DNA of 64,000 nt from Luteibacter yeojuensis. Lineage in GTDB: Bacteria; Pseudomonadota; Gammaproteobacteria; Xanthomonadales; Rhodanobacteraceae. Location of the stretch: the NCBI RefSeq assembly GCF_011742875.1, contig NZ_JAAQTL010000001.1, positions 1,364,001-1,428,000 on the forward strand. The letters run 5' to 3'. The notes under the pieces are model-generated. The model made no database searches, was not told the origin of the DNA, and saw only the letters and a list, made by a program, of their open reading frames with translations. Position numbers and translations under genes: made by a program. Of the stretch, positions 25,253 through 39,060 are shown piece by piece. Each line of letters opens with the position of its first letter. Positions within the stretch are counted from its first letter, which is position 1.

Positions 25253-26656
25253 TCAGCCACCGCCACCGCCACCGCCACCGCCATGGATGCCGCCCTTGGT
25301 CAGGGCGGCGGGGTCCAGCAACTTCGCCAGCTCGGCCTTCGAAAGCCCGGTGGTTTCCAGCGCCACTTCCATGATCGGCCGCTTCTCCTTGTAAGCCTGC
25401 TTTGCCGTCGCCGCGCCCTTCTCGTAGCCGATCACGGGGTTGAGGGCCGTGACGAGGATGGGATTCTTGTCCAGCGCTTCGCGGATGTGTTCCTCGTTCA
25501 CCTTGAACCCCGCGATCGCCTTATCGGCAAGCAACGTCGCGACGTTGGCGAGAATCTCGATCGACTGCAACAGGTTGTACGCGATCACGGGCAGCATCAC
25601 GTTGAGCTGGAAGTTGCCCGATTGGCCGGCGACGGCGATCGTCGCGTCGTTGCCGATGACCTGGGCCGCGACCATCGCGGCCGCCTCCGGGATCACCGGG
25701 TTCACCTTCCCCGGCATGATCGAGGAGCCGGGTTGCAACGCGGGCAGTTCGATCTCGCCCAGTCCCGCGAGCGGACCGGAGTTCATCCAGCGCAGGTCAT
25801 TGGCAATCTTCATCACGGCGACCGCGAGGGCGCGGAGCTGCCCCGACAGTTCCACCGGCGCATCCTGTGCGGCCATGCCCGCGAAGTAGTTGTCGGCCGA
25901 TTCGAATGTCACGCCGGTGAGTTTCGAGAGTTCCGCGGCGACGGCCGGCCCGAACTTCGGATCGGCATTGATGCCGGTGCCCACGGCACTGCCGCCCTGT
26001 GGCAGGCGGCGCGTGCGTTTCAGCGTATCGGCGATACGCTCGGCGGCGTCGCGGATCTGCGCCGACCAGCCCGAGAGCTCCTGCCCGAAGGTGATCGGCA
26101 TGGCATCCATCAGGTGGGTACGCCCCGTCTTCACCACCTTCTTCAGTTCCTTCGCCCGCCCGTCGATGACCTTGCGCAGCTGTTTCAGCGCCGGCAGCAG
26201 CTTCTCGCTGGTGGCCAGCGTGGCGCTCACGAGGATCGCGGTGGGGATCACATCGTTGGAGCTCTGGCCCGCATTGACGTGGTCGTTGGGGTGCACCTTC
26301 CGACCGGCCGCCGCGGCGAGATGGGAGATCACCTCGTTGGCATTCATGTTCGAACTGGTGCCTGACCCGGTCTGGAAGACGTCGATGGGAAAATGCTCGT
26401 CGACCTCGCCCGCGGCGACCCTGGCGGCGGCGTCGCGGATGGCCTTCGCCGAGACCTTGTCGAGGTGGCCCAGCTTCACGTTCGCCTCCGCCGCGGCCGA
26501 CTTGATCAGGCCCAGGGCGCGGATGAACTCGCGCGGCATGGTCAGCCCCGACACCGGGAAGTTGTCCACGGCCCGTTGGGTCTGCGCCCCGTAGAGGGCC
26601 TTGGCGGGTACCTTCAACTCGCCCATGCTGTCGCGTTCGGTGCGGAACTTGCTCAT
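25253..26656 (-). CDS. fumC: Class II fumarate hydratase with polyglycine tail
   Basis: 467 residues. It interconverts fumarate and malate in the TCA cycle without an iron-sulfur cluster. Family landmarks: GAQTQRAVDNFPVSG near the N-terminus, SGTSSNMNANEV, GRTHLMDAMPI, and the signature GSSIMPGKVNPVIPEA carrying the flexible-loop active site. The C-terminus is unusual: after GGIH come nine consecutive glycines coded by alternating GGT/GGC, a (CCACCG)n tandem repeat at the end of the gene. ATG 26656 is followed by the conserved start MSKFRTERDSMGELKVP. It converges on the serine hydrolase gene. Confidence 0.95.
   Translation of the reverse strand: MSKFRTERDSMGELKVPAKALYGAQTQRAVDNFPVSGLTMPREFIRALGLIKSAAAEANVKLGHLDKVSAKAIRDAAARVAAGEVDEHFPIDVFQTGSGTSSNMNANEVISHLAAAAGRKVHPNDHVNAGQSSNDVIPTAILVSATLATSEKLLPALKQLRKVIDGRAKELKKVVKTGRTHLMDAMPITFGQELSGWSAQIRDAAERIADTLKRTRRLPQGGSAVGTGINADPKFGPAVAAELSKLTGVTFESADNYFAGMAAQDAPVELSGQLRALAVAVMKIANDLRWMNSGPLAGLGEIELPALQPGSSIMPGKVNPVIPEAAAMVAAQVIGNDATIAVAGQSGNFQLNVMLPVIAYNLLQSIEILANVATLLADKAIAGFKVNEEHIREALDKNPILVTALNPVIGYEKGAATAKQAYKEKRPIMEVALETTGLSKAELAKLLDPAALTKGGIHGGGGGGGGG
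25257..25282 (-). repeat. (CCACCG)n microsatellite in the 3' end of fumC
   Basis: Four uninterrupted repeats of a 6-bp unit directly before the stop codon, encoding the polyglycine tail. Length could vary by slippage without shifting the frame. Confidence 0.85.
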
Positions 26657-26711
26657 TGCGGGGACTCCAGAGGGGGGATGCGCATACAGTAAAGCCGGAC
26701 CCCCCGCTTTT

Positions 26712-26796
26712 GTAGGAGCCGCTATAGCGGCGAGGAAACCCGCCTCGCGGCTTCATGGCTTCACCGGCTTCCCACCGCTACGACGGCTCCTGCAAA
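26712..26796. repeat. Family A repeat with a degenerate partner
   Basis: Forward copy at 26712-26735 is canonical. The inverted partner at about 26772-26796 is decayed (CCGCTACGACGGCTCCTGCA). It lies between divergent fumC and purB. Confidence 0.75.
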
Positions 26797-26836
26797 GAGG
26801 AGCGCCAGCCGGCGGGGCAACCGTCCTCGGGGCCGC

Positions 26837-28245
<1,409 letters not shown>

Positions 28246-28279
28246 GCAAGCCCCCTCCCACCGTCGTTATAGTCCCGAC

Positions 28280-29482
28280 ATGTCCATCCAGCCATCCAGC
28301 CGCAAACCCCTCGCCATCGAAGTGCGCGGCAGCGCCAGCCAGCCGCTCGGCATGAGCGCGGCACAGTTCCTGCGCGACTACTGGCAGAAGCGCCCGCTGC
28401 TGATCCGCAACGCCTTCCCCGACTTCCGGCCACCGATCGAGCCGAACGACCTCGCCGGTCTCGCCTGCGAAGAGGGCGTGCTTGCGCGCCTCATCGTGCA
28501 TGACGAGAAGCGCGACCGCTGGACGGTGAAGAACGGCCCCTTCGAGGAAGCCGAATTCGGCAAGACCCCTAAGCGCGACTGGACCCTGCTGGTGCAGGAC
28601 GTGGACAAGTGGGACCCCGACGTGGCCGGCCTGCTCGACCATTTCGCCTTCCTGCCCAGCTGGCGCCTCGACGACATCATGGTCTCCTACGCGGAAGACG
28701 GTGGCGGCGTGGGCGCCCATGTCGACCAGTACGATGTGTTCCTGCTGCAAGGCCTGGGCGAACGGCACTGGGCCATCAGCGACGATCCCGACGCGCCGCT
28801 GGACTTCCGCGACGACGTGGAACTCAAGCAGCTGAAAGTCTTCGAGCCGACCCACGAGTGGCTGCTCGAACCCGGCGACATGCTTTACCTGCCGCCCGGC
28901 GTGCCCCACGACGGCGTGGCCATCGGCGACTGCATGACTTTCTCCATCGGCATGCGCGCGCCCTCCCAGGCCGAGCTGACCGTCGATCTCTCGGACTTCC
29001 TCGCCGAACGCATGCCCGAGGAGCTGCGCTATACCGATCCGGACCTGGTTCCCGCCAGGCGCGCCGGCGAGATCGACGCGGCCGCGCTCAACCGCCTGCG
29101 CCAGGCCCTGCCCTTCGCCGCCGCGCTGGACCGCGACCTGCTCGCGGACTGGTTCGGCCGCTTCATCACCCGTTATCGCAACGCCCAGGTCGCCGCGGCA
29201 CCGCCGAAGGCCACCACCGAGGCCGCCCTCGACAAAGCCATGGCCGCAGGCGCCACCCTGGTGCGCCACCCTTACGCGCGGGTCGCCTGGGTCAAAGGGA
29301 AGAAGGAAACCACGCTCTATGTGAGCGGCCAGGCATACGCATGCCCGCCCGAGCTGGCCGAGCGCCTCGCGGGAGCGCGCGAATTCGCCTTCGATCGCGC
29401 ACCGAAGCCCGCCGAGAAGACCGTCCTCCTGGCCCTGATCAACGACGGCCACCTCGGCGTGCGCAAGAGTCGCCGGCGGTGA
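28280..29482 (+). CDS. roxA: Ribosomal protein uL16 arginine hydroxylase-like JmjC oxygenase
   Basis: 400 residues. Cupin/JmjC iron(II)/2-oxoglutarate oxygenase of the YcfD/RoxA group, which hydroxylates an arginine of ribosomal protein uL16. The iron-binding triad is visible: HVDQYD (His and Asp) and VPHDGV (second His), with QKRPLLIRNAFPDF at the start of the fold and EPGDMLYLPPGVPHDG around the second strand. The C-terminal third is the helical dimerisation and winged-helix part seen in RoxA. ATG 28280 is preferred over 28229 because MSIQPSS starts the conserved region and TTATAGT lies 13 bp upstream. It overlaps the next gene by 4 bp. Confidence 0.9.
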   Translation: MSIQPSSRKPLAIEVRGSASQPLGMSAAQFLRDYWQKRPLLIRNAFPDFRPPIEPNDLAGLACEEGVLARLIVHDEKRDRWTVKNGPFEEAEFGKTPKRDWTLLVQDVDKWDPDVAGLLDHFAFLPSWRLDDIMVSYAEDGGGVGAHVDQYDVFLLQGLGERHWAISDDPDAPLDFRDDVELKQLKVFEPTHEWLLEPGDMLYLPPGVPHDGVAIGDCMTFSIGMRAPSQAELTVDLSDFLAERMPEELRYTDPDLVPARRAGEIDAAALNRLRQALPFAAALDRDLLADWFGRFITRYRNAQVAAAPPKATTEAALDKAMAAGATLVRHPYARVAWVKGKKETTLYVSGQAYACPPELAERLAGAREFAFDRAPKPAEKTVLLALINDGHLGVRKSRRR

Positions 29483-29973
29483 CCGACCCGGCGGACATGC
29501 TGCTGACGGCCGACGACCGGGTTGGCCTCGAGGCCGCCCATGTCCGCCTGCTCGCCGGCGCCCGCCATCGGCTCTGTATCTACCTGCCTGCGCTGGAGCC
29601 CGGCCTGCTCGAGGGGGACGCGGCGCAGGCCGAGCTTCGCCGGATCGCGACGAGCGGCCGTCAGGCGCAGATCCGGGTCCTCACCCACGACGCCGAACGG
29701 GCCCACCGCGACGGACACCGGCTGCTGGCCCTCGCCCAGCGGCTGCCGACCGCCGTCGCCATCCGGGTTCCGACCGAGGAGGCGCATCTCCGCTACGGCT
29801 CGGCCTTCGTCACGGATCAGGCCGGTGGCTTTCTGTTCAGGCCCGTCGCCAGCCGTTACGACGCTCGCGGCGCCCTCGACGCCCCCGGTGAGACCTCTCG
29901 TCTCACGGCATATTTCGAGGAAGTCTGGGAGCGGGCCGAGCCCGCGTGGCAGATAAGACCACTCGGCATCTAA
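29479..29973 (+). CDS. Conserved hypothetical protein downstream of roxA
   Basis: 164 residues, probably cytoplasmic; no signal peptide or membrane segment. A GTG start at 29479 overlaps the roxA stop (GTGA), which implies translational coupling; an ATG at 29497 is an alternative. The pattern RHRLCIYLPALEPGLLEGDAAQAELRRIA then IRVLTHD looks like a small alpha/beta domain, possibly a degraded phospholipase-D-like half, but no catalytic HxK motif is present. No function is assigned; its coupling to roxA is the only lead. Confidence 0.75.
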   Translation: MTDPADMLLTADDRVGLEAAHVRLLAGARHRLCIYLPALEPGLLEGDAAQAELRRIATSGRQAQIRVLTHDAERAHRDGHRLLALAQRLPTAVAIRVPTEEAHLRYGSAFVTDQAGGFLFRPVASRYDARGALDAPGETSRLTAYFEEVWERAEPAWQIRPLGI

Positions 29974-29998
29974 GGCAAATCGGAAACTGCGTTTTGGG

Positions 29999-30029
29999 TT
30001 GGCGCGGCGCAGCAGCACGGGGCTATAAT
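29999..30029 (+). promoter_or_regulatory. Promoter of sucA-sucB
   Basis: TTGGCG (29999-30004), 19-bp spacer, perfect TATAAT (30024-30029). The start codon is 75 bp downstream. Confidence 0.55.
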
Positions 30030-30103
30030 TAACGGATTCTTATGCCGCAGGCAGTCCCCACGAGCCTCGCGGCGGCCCGTCCTTTTCGTGTGCCGGTGGT
30101 GAC

Positions 30104-32953
30104 GTGAGCGCAAACCTGATCCGCGAGTTTTCCGAATCCTCCCAACTCGCCGGCGGCAACGCCGATTACGTAGAGCAAGTCTACGAAGCCTGGCTGGCCG
30201 ATCCTGGCGCCGTCCCGGCCGAATGGGACAGCTATTTCAAAGGCTTCAAGGGCCGTGAGGCCGGCGACGTCGCCCACTCCGACGCCATCGCGCGCATCGA
30301 GGCGGCGCAGAAACAGCGCCGTGCCGCGGCCGCCGCGCCGGCCGGCCCCGCCGACAACGCCTATGCGCAGAAGCAGGCCGGCGTGCTCCGCCTGCTCACC
30401 GCCTACCGCTCGCGCGGCCATATCGCCGCCCAGCTCGATCCGCTCGGCCTGACCGTTCCGGACATCGAAACGCCCGACCTGGGCCTCGCCTTCCACGGCC
30501 TTTCCGACGCCGACCTCGACACCGAGTTCGACGCCGGCACCTTCGCCGGCGGCGGCCAGAGGATGAAGCTGCGCGACCTGCTCGCGAAGCTCAAGCAGAT
30601 CTACACCGGTTCCGTCGGCACCGAGTTCATGTACATCTCCGACCACGACCAGCGCGCCTGGATCCACTCGCGGCTGGAACAGGCCGGCGGCTCGCCGGGT
30701 CTTGCAAAGGCCGAGAAGGTCCGCGTGCTCGAGGCGCTCACCGCCGCCGAGGGCCTGGAGCGTTACCTGCATACCAAGTACGTGGGCCAGAAGCGCTTCT
30801 CCCTCGAGGGTGGCGACAGCCTCATCCCGATGGTCGACGACATCGTCCGCGCCGCCGGCGACAACGGCGTCAAGGAAGTCGTGATCGGCATGGCCCACCG
30901 CGGCCGCCTCAACGTGCTGGTGAACATCCTCGGCAAGGCGCCCTCGCAACTCTTCAACGAGTTCGAAGGCAAGTTCGAGCACGACGACAGCCCGATCCAT
31001 TCCGGCGACGTGAAGTACCACATGGGCTTCTCCGCCGACGTCAAGACGCCGAACGGCGGCGTGCACGTGGCGCTGGCGTTCAACCCGTCGCACCTCGAGA
31101 TCGTGAATCCCGTGGTGGCCGGCTCGGTGCACGCGCGCCAGGCGCGCCGCCGCGATACCGCGCGCGACAAGTCGATCGCCGTGCTGATCCATGGCGACGC
31201 CGCCTTCGCGGGCCAGGGCGTCAACATGGAACTGATGCAGATGTCGCAGGCGCGCGGTTTCGCCATCGGCGGCACGCTGCACCTGGTGGTGAACAACCAG
31301 GTGGGCTTCACCACGTCCAAGCGCGAGGACGCCCGCTCCACGCTGTACTGCACCGACCTCGCCAAGATGGTGAATGCCCCGGTGTTCCACGTGAACGGCG
31401 ACGACCCGGAAGCCGTGATCCAGGTCACCCGCCTGGCCTACGAATTCCGCAAGCGGTTCAAGAAGGACGTGGTGATCGACCTCGTGTGCTATCGGCGCCA
31501 CGGCCATAACGAGGCCGACGAACCGGCGGCCACGCAGCCGCTGATGTACCAGATCATCCGCAAGCGCCCGACCACGCGCGACCTCTACGCGCAGCAGCTG
31601 GTGAAGCAGTCCGCCATCGGTGCCGACGACGGCCAGAAGATGCTCGACGATTACCGCGCGCGCCTCGAGAAGGGCGAGCCGCTGATCGCGATCGACCCGA
31701 ACCCGGACCGCGACATCTCGGTGGACTGGACGCGCTTCCAGAAGAACAGCCTGTCGATGGAAGTCGACACCGGCGTGTCGCGCGAGACGATGGCCAAGGT
31801 GCTGGACGTGATCCTCGACGTTCCCGCCGACATCACCCTGCACTCGCGCGTCGCGAAGATCTACGAAGACCGCCGCAAGATGGCCGCCGGCGAACTTCCG
31901 GGCGACTGGGGCTTCGCCGAGAACCTCGCTTACGGCACGCTCATCGCCGAAGGCAACGACCTTCGCGTGGTGGGCCAGGACGCCGGCCGCGGCACGTTCT
32001 TCCACCGCCACGCGGTGCTGCACGACCAGAAGACCGGCAACACCCTGCTGCCGCTGTCGAAGGTGCGCGGGAACGCCCGCGTCGAGGTCATCGACTCGCT
32101 GCTCTCCGAAGAGGCCGTCATGGCCTTCGAGTACGGCGAAGCCACCACCTCGCCCGACCAGCTCACCATCTGGGAAGGCCAGTTCGGCGACTTCGCCAAC
32201 GGCGCCCAGGTCGTGATCGACCAGTTCATCAGCTCCGGCGAAGCCAAGTGGGACCGTCTCTGCGGCCTCGCCCTGTTCCTGCCGCACGGCTACGAAGGCC
32301 AGGGCCCGGAGCACTCCTCCGCGCGCCTCGAGCGCTTCCTGCAGCTGTGCGCGCTGGACAACATGCAGGTGTGCGTGCCCACCACGCCCGCCCAGGCCTT
32401 CCACATGATCCGCCGGCAGCAGGTGCGCCCGGTGCGCAAGCCGCTGATCGTGATGACGCCGAAATCGCTGCTGCGCCACAAGCTGGCCGTGTCCACGCTG
32501 GACGAGCTGGCCACCGGCCACTTCCAGCTGGTGATCGGCGAGCACCGCGAGCTGCCGGCGAAGAAGGTGAAGCGCGTGGTGCTGTGCTCGGGCAAGGTCT
32601 ACTACGACCTGCTCGAGGACGCCGAGAAGCGCGGCCTCAACGACGTCGCCATCGTGCGCGTCGAACAGCTCTACCCCTTCCCGCGCCCCGAAGTCACGGC
32701 CGAACTGGAAAAGTACCCTTCCGCCAAGGAAGTGGTGTGGTGCCAGGAAGAACCGATGAACCAGGGCGCCTGGTTCCAGATCCGTCACCACCTGCAGGCC
32801 TGCGTGGGTCCGAAGAACAGCCTGTCCTATGCGGGACGCGCTCGTTCGCCGGCACCGGCCGCGGGTCACCTCAACACCCATATCGCCGAACAGACGGCGC
32901 TCGTCGAACAGGCGCTGGTCGCGCCGGTCGGCACCGATCACGCAGCGGAGTAA
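30104..32953 (+). CDS. sucA: 2-oxoglutarate dehydrogenase E1 component
   Basis: 949 residues. Thiamine-diphosphate-dependent decarboxylase of the 2-oxoglutarate dehydrogenase complex in the TCA cycle. The N-terminal E2-binding region ([20 protein letters not shown]) leads into the E1 domain with [24 protein letters not shown] (the ThDP and magnesium site) and [13 protein letters not shown], then the transketolase pyrimidine-binding and C-terminal domains ([19 protein letters not shown]). The start is GTG (30104), giving the conserved [14 protein letters not shown]. Followed 7 bp later by sucB. Confidence 0.97.
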   Translation: MSANLIREFSESSQLAGGNADYVEQVYEAWLADPGAVPAEWDSYFKGFKGREAGDVAHSDAIARIEAAQKQRRAAAAAPAGPADNAYAQKQAGVLRLLTAYRSRGHIAAQLDPLGLTVPDIETPDLGLAFHGLSDADLDTEFDAGTFAGGGQRMKLRDLLAKLKQIYTGSVGTEFMYISDHDQRAWIHSRLEQAGGSPGLAKAEKVRVLEALTAAEGLERYLHTKYVGQKRFSLEGGDSLIPMVDDIVRAAGDNGVKEVVIGMAHRGRLNVLVNILGKAPSQLFNEFEGKFEHDDSPIHSGDVKYHMGFSADVKTPNGGVHVALAFNPSHLEIVNPVVAGSVHARQARRRDTARDKSIAVLIHGDAAFAGQGVNMELMQMSQARGFAIGGTLHLVVNNQVGFTTSKREDARSTLYCTDLAKMVNAPVFHVNGDDPEAVIQVTRLAYEFRKRFKKDVVIDLVCYRRHGHNEADEPAATQPLMYQIIRKRPTTRDLYAQQLVKQSAIGADDGQKMLDDYRARLEKGEPLIAIDPNPDRDISVDWTRFQKNSLSMEVDTGVSRETMAKVLDVILDVPADITLHSRVAKIYEDRRKMAAGELPGDWGFAENLAYGTLIAEGNDLRVVGQDAGRGTFFHRHAVLHDQKTGNTLLPLSKVRGNARVEVIDSLLSEEAVMAFEYGEATTSPDQLTIWEGQFGDFANGAQVVIDQFISSGEAKWDRLCGLALFLPHGYEGQGPEHSSARLERFLQLCALDNMQVCVPTTPAQAFHMIRRQQVRPVRKPLIVMTPKSLLRHKLAVSTLDELATGHFQLVIGEHRELPAKKVKRVVLCSGKVYYDLLEDAEKRGLNDVAIVRVEQLYPFPRPEVTAELEKYPSAKEVVWCQEEPMNQGAWFQIRHHLQACVGPKNSLSYAGRARSPAPAAGHLNTHIAEQTALVEQALVAPVGTDHAAE

Positions 32954-32960
32954 GACAAGC

Positions 32961-35709
<2,749 letters not shown>

Positions 35710-35721
35710 TCGCCCTTTGCC

Positions 35722-35807
35722 TGTAGGAGCCGCTATAGCGGCGAGAAGCCTACGGAAGCACTGAAGCGGTGAGGCACATTCCCCTCGCCGCTGTAGCGGC
35801 TCCTACA
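35722..35807. repeat. Family A palindromic repeat doublet
   Basis: Forward copy 35722-35745 and inverted copy 35784-35807 (one change in the core, GCTGTAGC). It lies directly between lpd and the LOG-family gene. Confidence 0.88.
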
Positions 35808-35839
35808 GCATGGCAGCCGCACGACCTGGAGACTGCGGC

Positions 35840-36445
35840 ATGCGAGACATCACATCCCTCTGCGTCTACTGCGGTTCCAGCAGCGGTTCGCATCCGGCCT
35901 ACGCCGAGGCTGCCCGTGCCTTCGGCACGCGCATGGCGAAGGAAGGCATCACCCTCGTCTACGGCGGCGGCAAGGTCGGACTCATGGGTACCGTGGCCGA
36001 CGCGGTGCTCGCCGCCGGGGGCAGGGCCATCGGCGTGATCCCGCGACAGCTCGTCGAGAAGGAAGTGGCCCATACCGGCCTGTCCGAGCTGCAGGTGGTC
36101 GAGACCATGCACGAGCGCAAGACGCGCATGTATGAACTGTCCGACGCCTTCGTCGCCCTGCCCGGCGGTTTCGGCACCATGGACGAGATGTTCGAGATGC
36201 TTACCTGGGCGCAGCTCGGTCTGCACGGCTACCCCTGTGCCTACCTCGACGTGCGCGGCTTCTACCGGAACCTCGCGGCGACGATGGATCACATGGTGTC
36301 CGAGGGCTTCGTCAAGGCGACACAGCGCGAGCAGGTGTGGTTCGGCGAGGACATCGATGCGCTGTTCGAGTGGATGACGAACTTCGAATCCACCTTCACG
36401 CCGAAGTGGATCACGGCCAGCTCGGTCGACGGGACGCCCGCATGA
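35840..36445 (+). CDS. LOG-family protein (nucleoside monophosphate phosphoribohydrolase-like)
   Basis: 201 residues, Rossmann-like LOG/TIGR00730 family. Signature motifs are complete: LVYGGGKVGLMG and ALPGGFGTMDEMFEMLTW, with the ERKTRMYELSDA helix between. Characterised relatives hydrolyse nucleotides such as AMP or cytokinin monophosphate into base and ribose 5-phosphate; some are annotated as lysine decarboxylase by old error. CTGGAG lies 9 nt before ATG 35840, just after a palindromic repeat. Overlaps the next gene by 4 bp (ATGA). Confidence 0.9.
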   Translation: MRDITSLCVYCGSSSGSHPAYAEAARAFGTRMAKEGITLVYGGGKVGLMGTVADAVLAAGGRAIGVIPRQLVEKEVAHTGLSELQVVETMHERKTRMYELSDAFVALPGGFGTMDEMFEMLTWAQLGLHGYPCAYLDVRGFYRNLAATMDHMVSEGFVKATQREQVWFGEDIDALFEWMTNFESTFTPKWITASSVDGTPA

Positions 36446-37434
36446 CGTCGTTCCGCGCTTTCCGCATCCACCAGGACGACGCCGGCTACCGCGCAGGCAT
36501 CGAGACCATGGATACCGAAGCCTTGTCGCCCGGCGAGGTGCTCGTGCGCGCCGAGTGGTCCTCGGTGAACTACAAGGACGCGCTCGCCGGAACCGGCAAG
36601 GGCAAGATCCTGCGCAGCTTTCCCTTGAACGGCGGCATCGACGTGGCCGGTACCGTGGTCGCGTCCACCGACCCCTCCTTCAAGGAGGGCGACAAGGTAC
36701 TCGCCACGGGCAGCGGCCTCTCGGAAACACGCGACGGCGGCTACGGCGAATACGTGCGCCTGCCGGCCGCGTGGACGATCGCCCTGCCCGCCACGCTCAC
36801 GACCCGCGAAGCGATGATCGTCGGTACCGCGGGCTTCACGGCGGCATTGGCGCTCCTGCGCATGACCGAGAACCGCCAGGCGCCCTCGCAGGGACCCATC
36901 GCGATCACGGGCGCCACGGGCGGCGTGGGCATGCTCGGCATCGACATCTTCAGCCGGGCCGGCTACGAAGTGCACGCCATCAGCGGCAAGCCCGACCGCT
37001 TCGACTTCCTCCGCAACATCGGCGCCAGCGAGTGCGTCGACCGCCACCAGCTCGTCTTCAGCGGCCGGCCCATGGATTCCGCGAAATACGGCGGCCTCCT
37101 CGACAACGTCGGCGGCAAGACGCTCGCCGGTTTCCTGCCGCTGATCGCCCCTTACGGCAATGCCGCCATCTGTGGCCTGGCGGGCAGCCCTGAGCTGGCC
37201 ACGACGGTCATGCCCTTCATCATCCGCGGCGTCAGCGTGCTGGGGATCGCCTCGGCGGGCACGGCGCGCGATGTGCGCGATGAAGTCTGGCGTCGGCTCT
37301 CCGGCGACTGGAAGCCACGCCACCTCGACACCATCTGCACGAAGGAAGTGGCACTGGAGGACGTGGCGAGCGTGTTCGGGACGATGCTCGAAGGCGGATC
37401 CTTCGGTCGCACGATCGTCCGCATAGGCGGCTAG
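36442..37434 (+). CDS. YhdH/AcuI-type quinone oxidoreductase (zinc-independent MDR)
   Basis: 330 residues, medium-chain dehydrogenase/reductase fold without zinc ligands. The N-terminal GroES-like part contains SSVNYKDALAGTGKGKI and PLNGGIDVAGTV; the NADPH-binding Rossmann fold has ITGATGGVGMLGIDI and SGKPDRFDFLRNIGASE. The group includes acrylyl-CoA reductase AcuI and E. coli YhdH; the substrate here is not proven. It overlaps the LOG-family gene stop by ATGA, so the pair is one operon. Confidence 0.88.
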   Translation: MTSFRAFRIHQDDAGYRAGIETMDTEALSPGEVLVRAEWSSVNYKDALAGTGKGKILRSFPLNGGIDVAGTVVASTDPSFKEGDKVLATGSGLSETRDGGYGEYVRLPAAWTIALPATLTTREAMIVGTAGFTAALALLRMTENRQAPSQGPIAITGATGGVGMLGIDIFSRAGYEVHAISGKPDRFDFLRNIGASECVDRHQLVFSGRPMDSAKYGGLLDNVGGKTLAGFLPLIAPYGNAAICGLAGSPELATTVMPFIIRGVSVLGIASAGTARDVRDEVWRRLSGDWKPRHLDTICTKEVALEDVASVFGTMLEGGSFGRTIVRIGG

Positions 37435-37478
37435 CCACCCGTAGGTGCTTGCTTTGGCAGGTACTTATCGTGCCACCA

Positions 37479-37506
37479 TTGATACACGCGCGGTGCCCGG
37501 TAGAAT
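37479..37506 (+). promoter_or_regulatory. Sigma-70 promoter of pilH-like gene
   Basis: TTGATA (37479-37484), 16-bp spacer, TAGAAT (37501-37506); start codon 94 bp downstream. Confidence 0.6.
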
Positions 37507-37599
37507 GGCGCTTCGCCAAAGGCGCCACGCGCGACGTTTTTTCGTCACCGCGGTTTGAATTTTAAGGACAACATCGGGCACCGCCCCGGGGGAAAGTGA

Positions 37600-37965
37600 A
37601 TGGCTCGCATCCTGATCGTCGACGATTCGCCGTCGCAGCTGCTGGGAATCAAGCGCATCGTCGAGAAGCTCGGCCATGAGGCCCTCACGGCCGAGGACGG
37701 TGCGGCGGGCGTCGAGGCGGCCAAGAAAGAGCTGCCCGACCTGATCCTGATGGATGTCGTGATGCCGAACCTCAACGGCTTCCAGGCCACGCGCACGATC
37801 AGCAAGGAAGAGACGACGAAACACATTCCCATCATCCTGGTGACGACGAAGGACCAGGACACCGACAAGGTATGGGGCCTGCGCCAGGGAGCGAAGGCTT
37901 ATGTGGTGAAGCCGATCAAGGAAGACGAACTGGTCGCGGCTTTGAAGGAACACCTGCCCGGCTGA
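37600..37965 (+). CDS. pilH: Single-domain response regulator, PilH-like
   Basis: 121 residues, a CheY-fold receiver and nothing else: VDDSPSQ at the acidic pocket, phospho-acceptor Asp in LILMDVVMPNLNG, LVTTKDQ (Thr) and YVVKPIKED (Lys). Sequence and length resemble PilH of the twitching-motility chemosensory system, which modulates type IV pilus retraction. Other pil genes are not in the window, so the assignment rests on resemblance alone; a solo CheY-like role is possible. GGGGGAAAG precedes the ATG. Confidence 0.75.
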   Translation: MARILIVDDSPSQLLGIKRIVEKLGHEALTAEDGAAGVEAAKKELPDLILMDVVMPNLNGFQATRTISKEETTKHIPIILVTTKDQDTDKVWGLRQGAKAYVVKPIKEDELVAALKEHLPG

Positions 37966-37982
37966 ACGGCTCGAAGGGCCGC

Positions 37983-38052
37983 TGTGGGAGCCGCTTCAGC
38001 GGCGATCCCGCGGCAGCGGGCCAGGTTGCCGCAAGTCGGAAGCGGCTCCCAC
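37983..38052. repeat. Diverged family A repeat doublet
   Basis: GGGAGCCGCTTCAGCGGCGA (37985-38004) and its partial inverse (GCGGCTCCCAC, 38042-38052). The core CTATAG is replaced by CTTCAG. It lies between convergent pilH and cbpA. Confidence 0.65.
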
Positions 38053-38060
38053 GGAATGTC

Positions 38061-38969
38061 TCACCCCCGCCGCGGATCGAACCCCGCGAACGCATCCTTG
38101 AACTCGGCATAGGCCGCCTGCTCCTCGTGCGTCTCCGGCACGGGCACGCGGATTTCCAGCACCACGATCTGGTCGCCCGGTTCCGATCCCGGCAATCCCC
38201 GTCCCTTGAGGCGCAGCTTCCGCCCTGACTGCGAACCGGCGGGAATCCGCAGGTCCACGTGCCCGCCGAGCGTCGGCACGGGCACTGTGGCACCGAGGGC
38301 CGCCTCCCAGGGCGCGATCGGCAGCACGTGGGTTACCGTGCGCCCGTCAAGGCGGAACCGTGCGTCGTCGCGGATGCCGATTTCCAGCAGAAGGTCGCCC
38401 GAGGGGCCGCCGCCCGCACCCGGGTGACCCTGCCCGCCCAGGCGGATGGTCTGGCCGGACGTGATGCCGGCCGGAATCTTCACCTCGAGCACGCGTTCGC
38501 CACCCGACGCGTCGTTGAGCACCACGCGGGTCTTGCCGCCGTAGTAGGCGGTCTGCAGGTCGGTCTCGATCTTTGCCTGGATGTCGCGCCCGCGCCGGGC
38601 CTGTTGCTGCCCACGCGCCCGGCCGCCGCCGCCGAACAGGCTCTCGAAGAAGTCGCTGAAGTCGCCGCCTCCGCGGCCGCCCATGTCGCCGAAGTCGAAA
38701 CCGCCGCCCTGCCCCCATCCCGGCGGCGGACGGAACTGCTCGCCCTGGCGGTAGCCGCCGGCGCGGAACTGGTCGTAGGCACGGCGCTTTTCGGGGTCTT
38801 TCAAGGCCTCGTTGGCCTCGTTGACCGCCTTGAACTTCTCCTCCGCACCCGGCTCCTTGTTCTTGTCCGGGTGATACTTGCGCGCAAGCTTGCGGTACGC
38901 CGCCTTGATCTCGGCGTCGGTCGCGTCCGGCTTGACGCCCAATGTCTCGTAGTAATCCTTGAACTCCAC
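38061..38969 (-). CDS. cbpA: DnaJ-like co-chaperone, CbpA type
   Basis: 302 residues. N-terminal J domain (about 1-70) with the HPD motif in [11 protein letters not shown], a glycine/phenylalanine-rich linker ([20 protein letters not shown]), then two C-terminal beta-sandwich substrate-binding domains ([46 protein letters not shown]). There is no zinc-finger region, so CbpA rather than DnaJ. It stimulates DnaK ATPase and handles aggregated proteins. Start is GTG at 38969. It lies 91 bp downstream of hsp20 on the same strand, probably in the same heat-shock transcript. Confidence 0.92.
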   Translation of the reverse strand: MEFKDYYETLGVKPDATDAEIKAAYRKLARKYHPDKNKEPGAEEKFKAVNEANEALKDPEKRRAYDQFRAGGYRQGEQFRPPPGWGQGGGFDFGDMGGRGGGDFSDFFESLFGGGGRARGQQQARRGRDIQAKIETDLQTAYYGGKTRVVLNDASGGERVLEVKIPAGITSGQTIRLGGQGHPGAGGGPSGDLLLEIGIRDDARFRLDGRTVTHVLPIAPWEAALGATVPVPTLGGHVDLRIPAGSQSGRKLRLKGRGLPGSEPGDQIVVLEIRVPVPETHEEQAAYAEFKDAFAGFDPRRG

Positions 38970-39060
38970 AGGCTCTCCCGGGCTTGTGTCGAAAATCCCA
39001 AATGAAACGCCCGCGGTGGACAGCGTCCACCGCGGGCCAGACCTGCAAGCTTAGGCCGTT

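Noticed and set aside
35840..36445. Lysine decarboxylase
   Set aside because: The PGGFGTMDE motif belongs to LOG phosphoribohydrolases; the decarboxylase label is an old annotation error.
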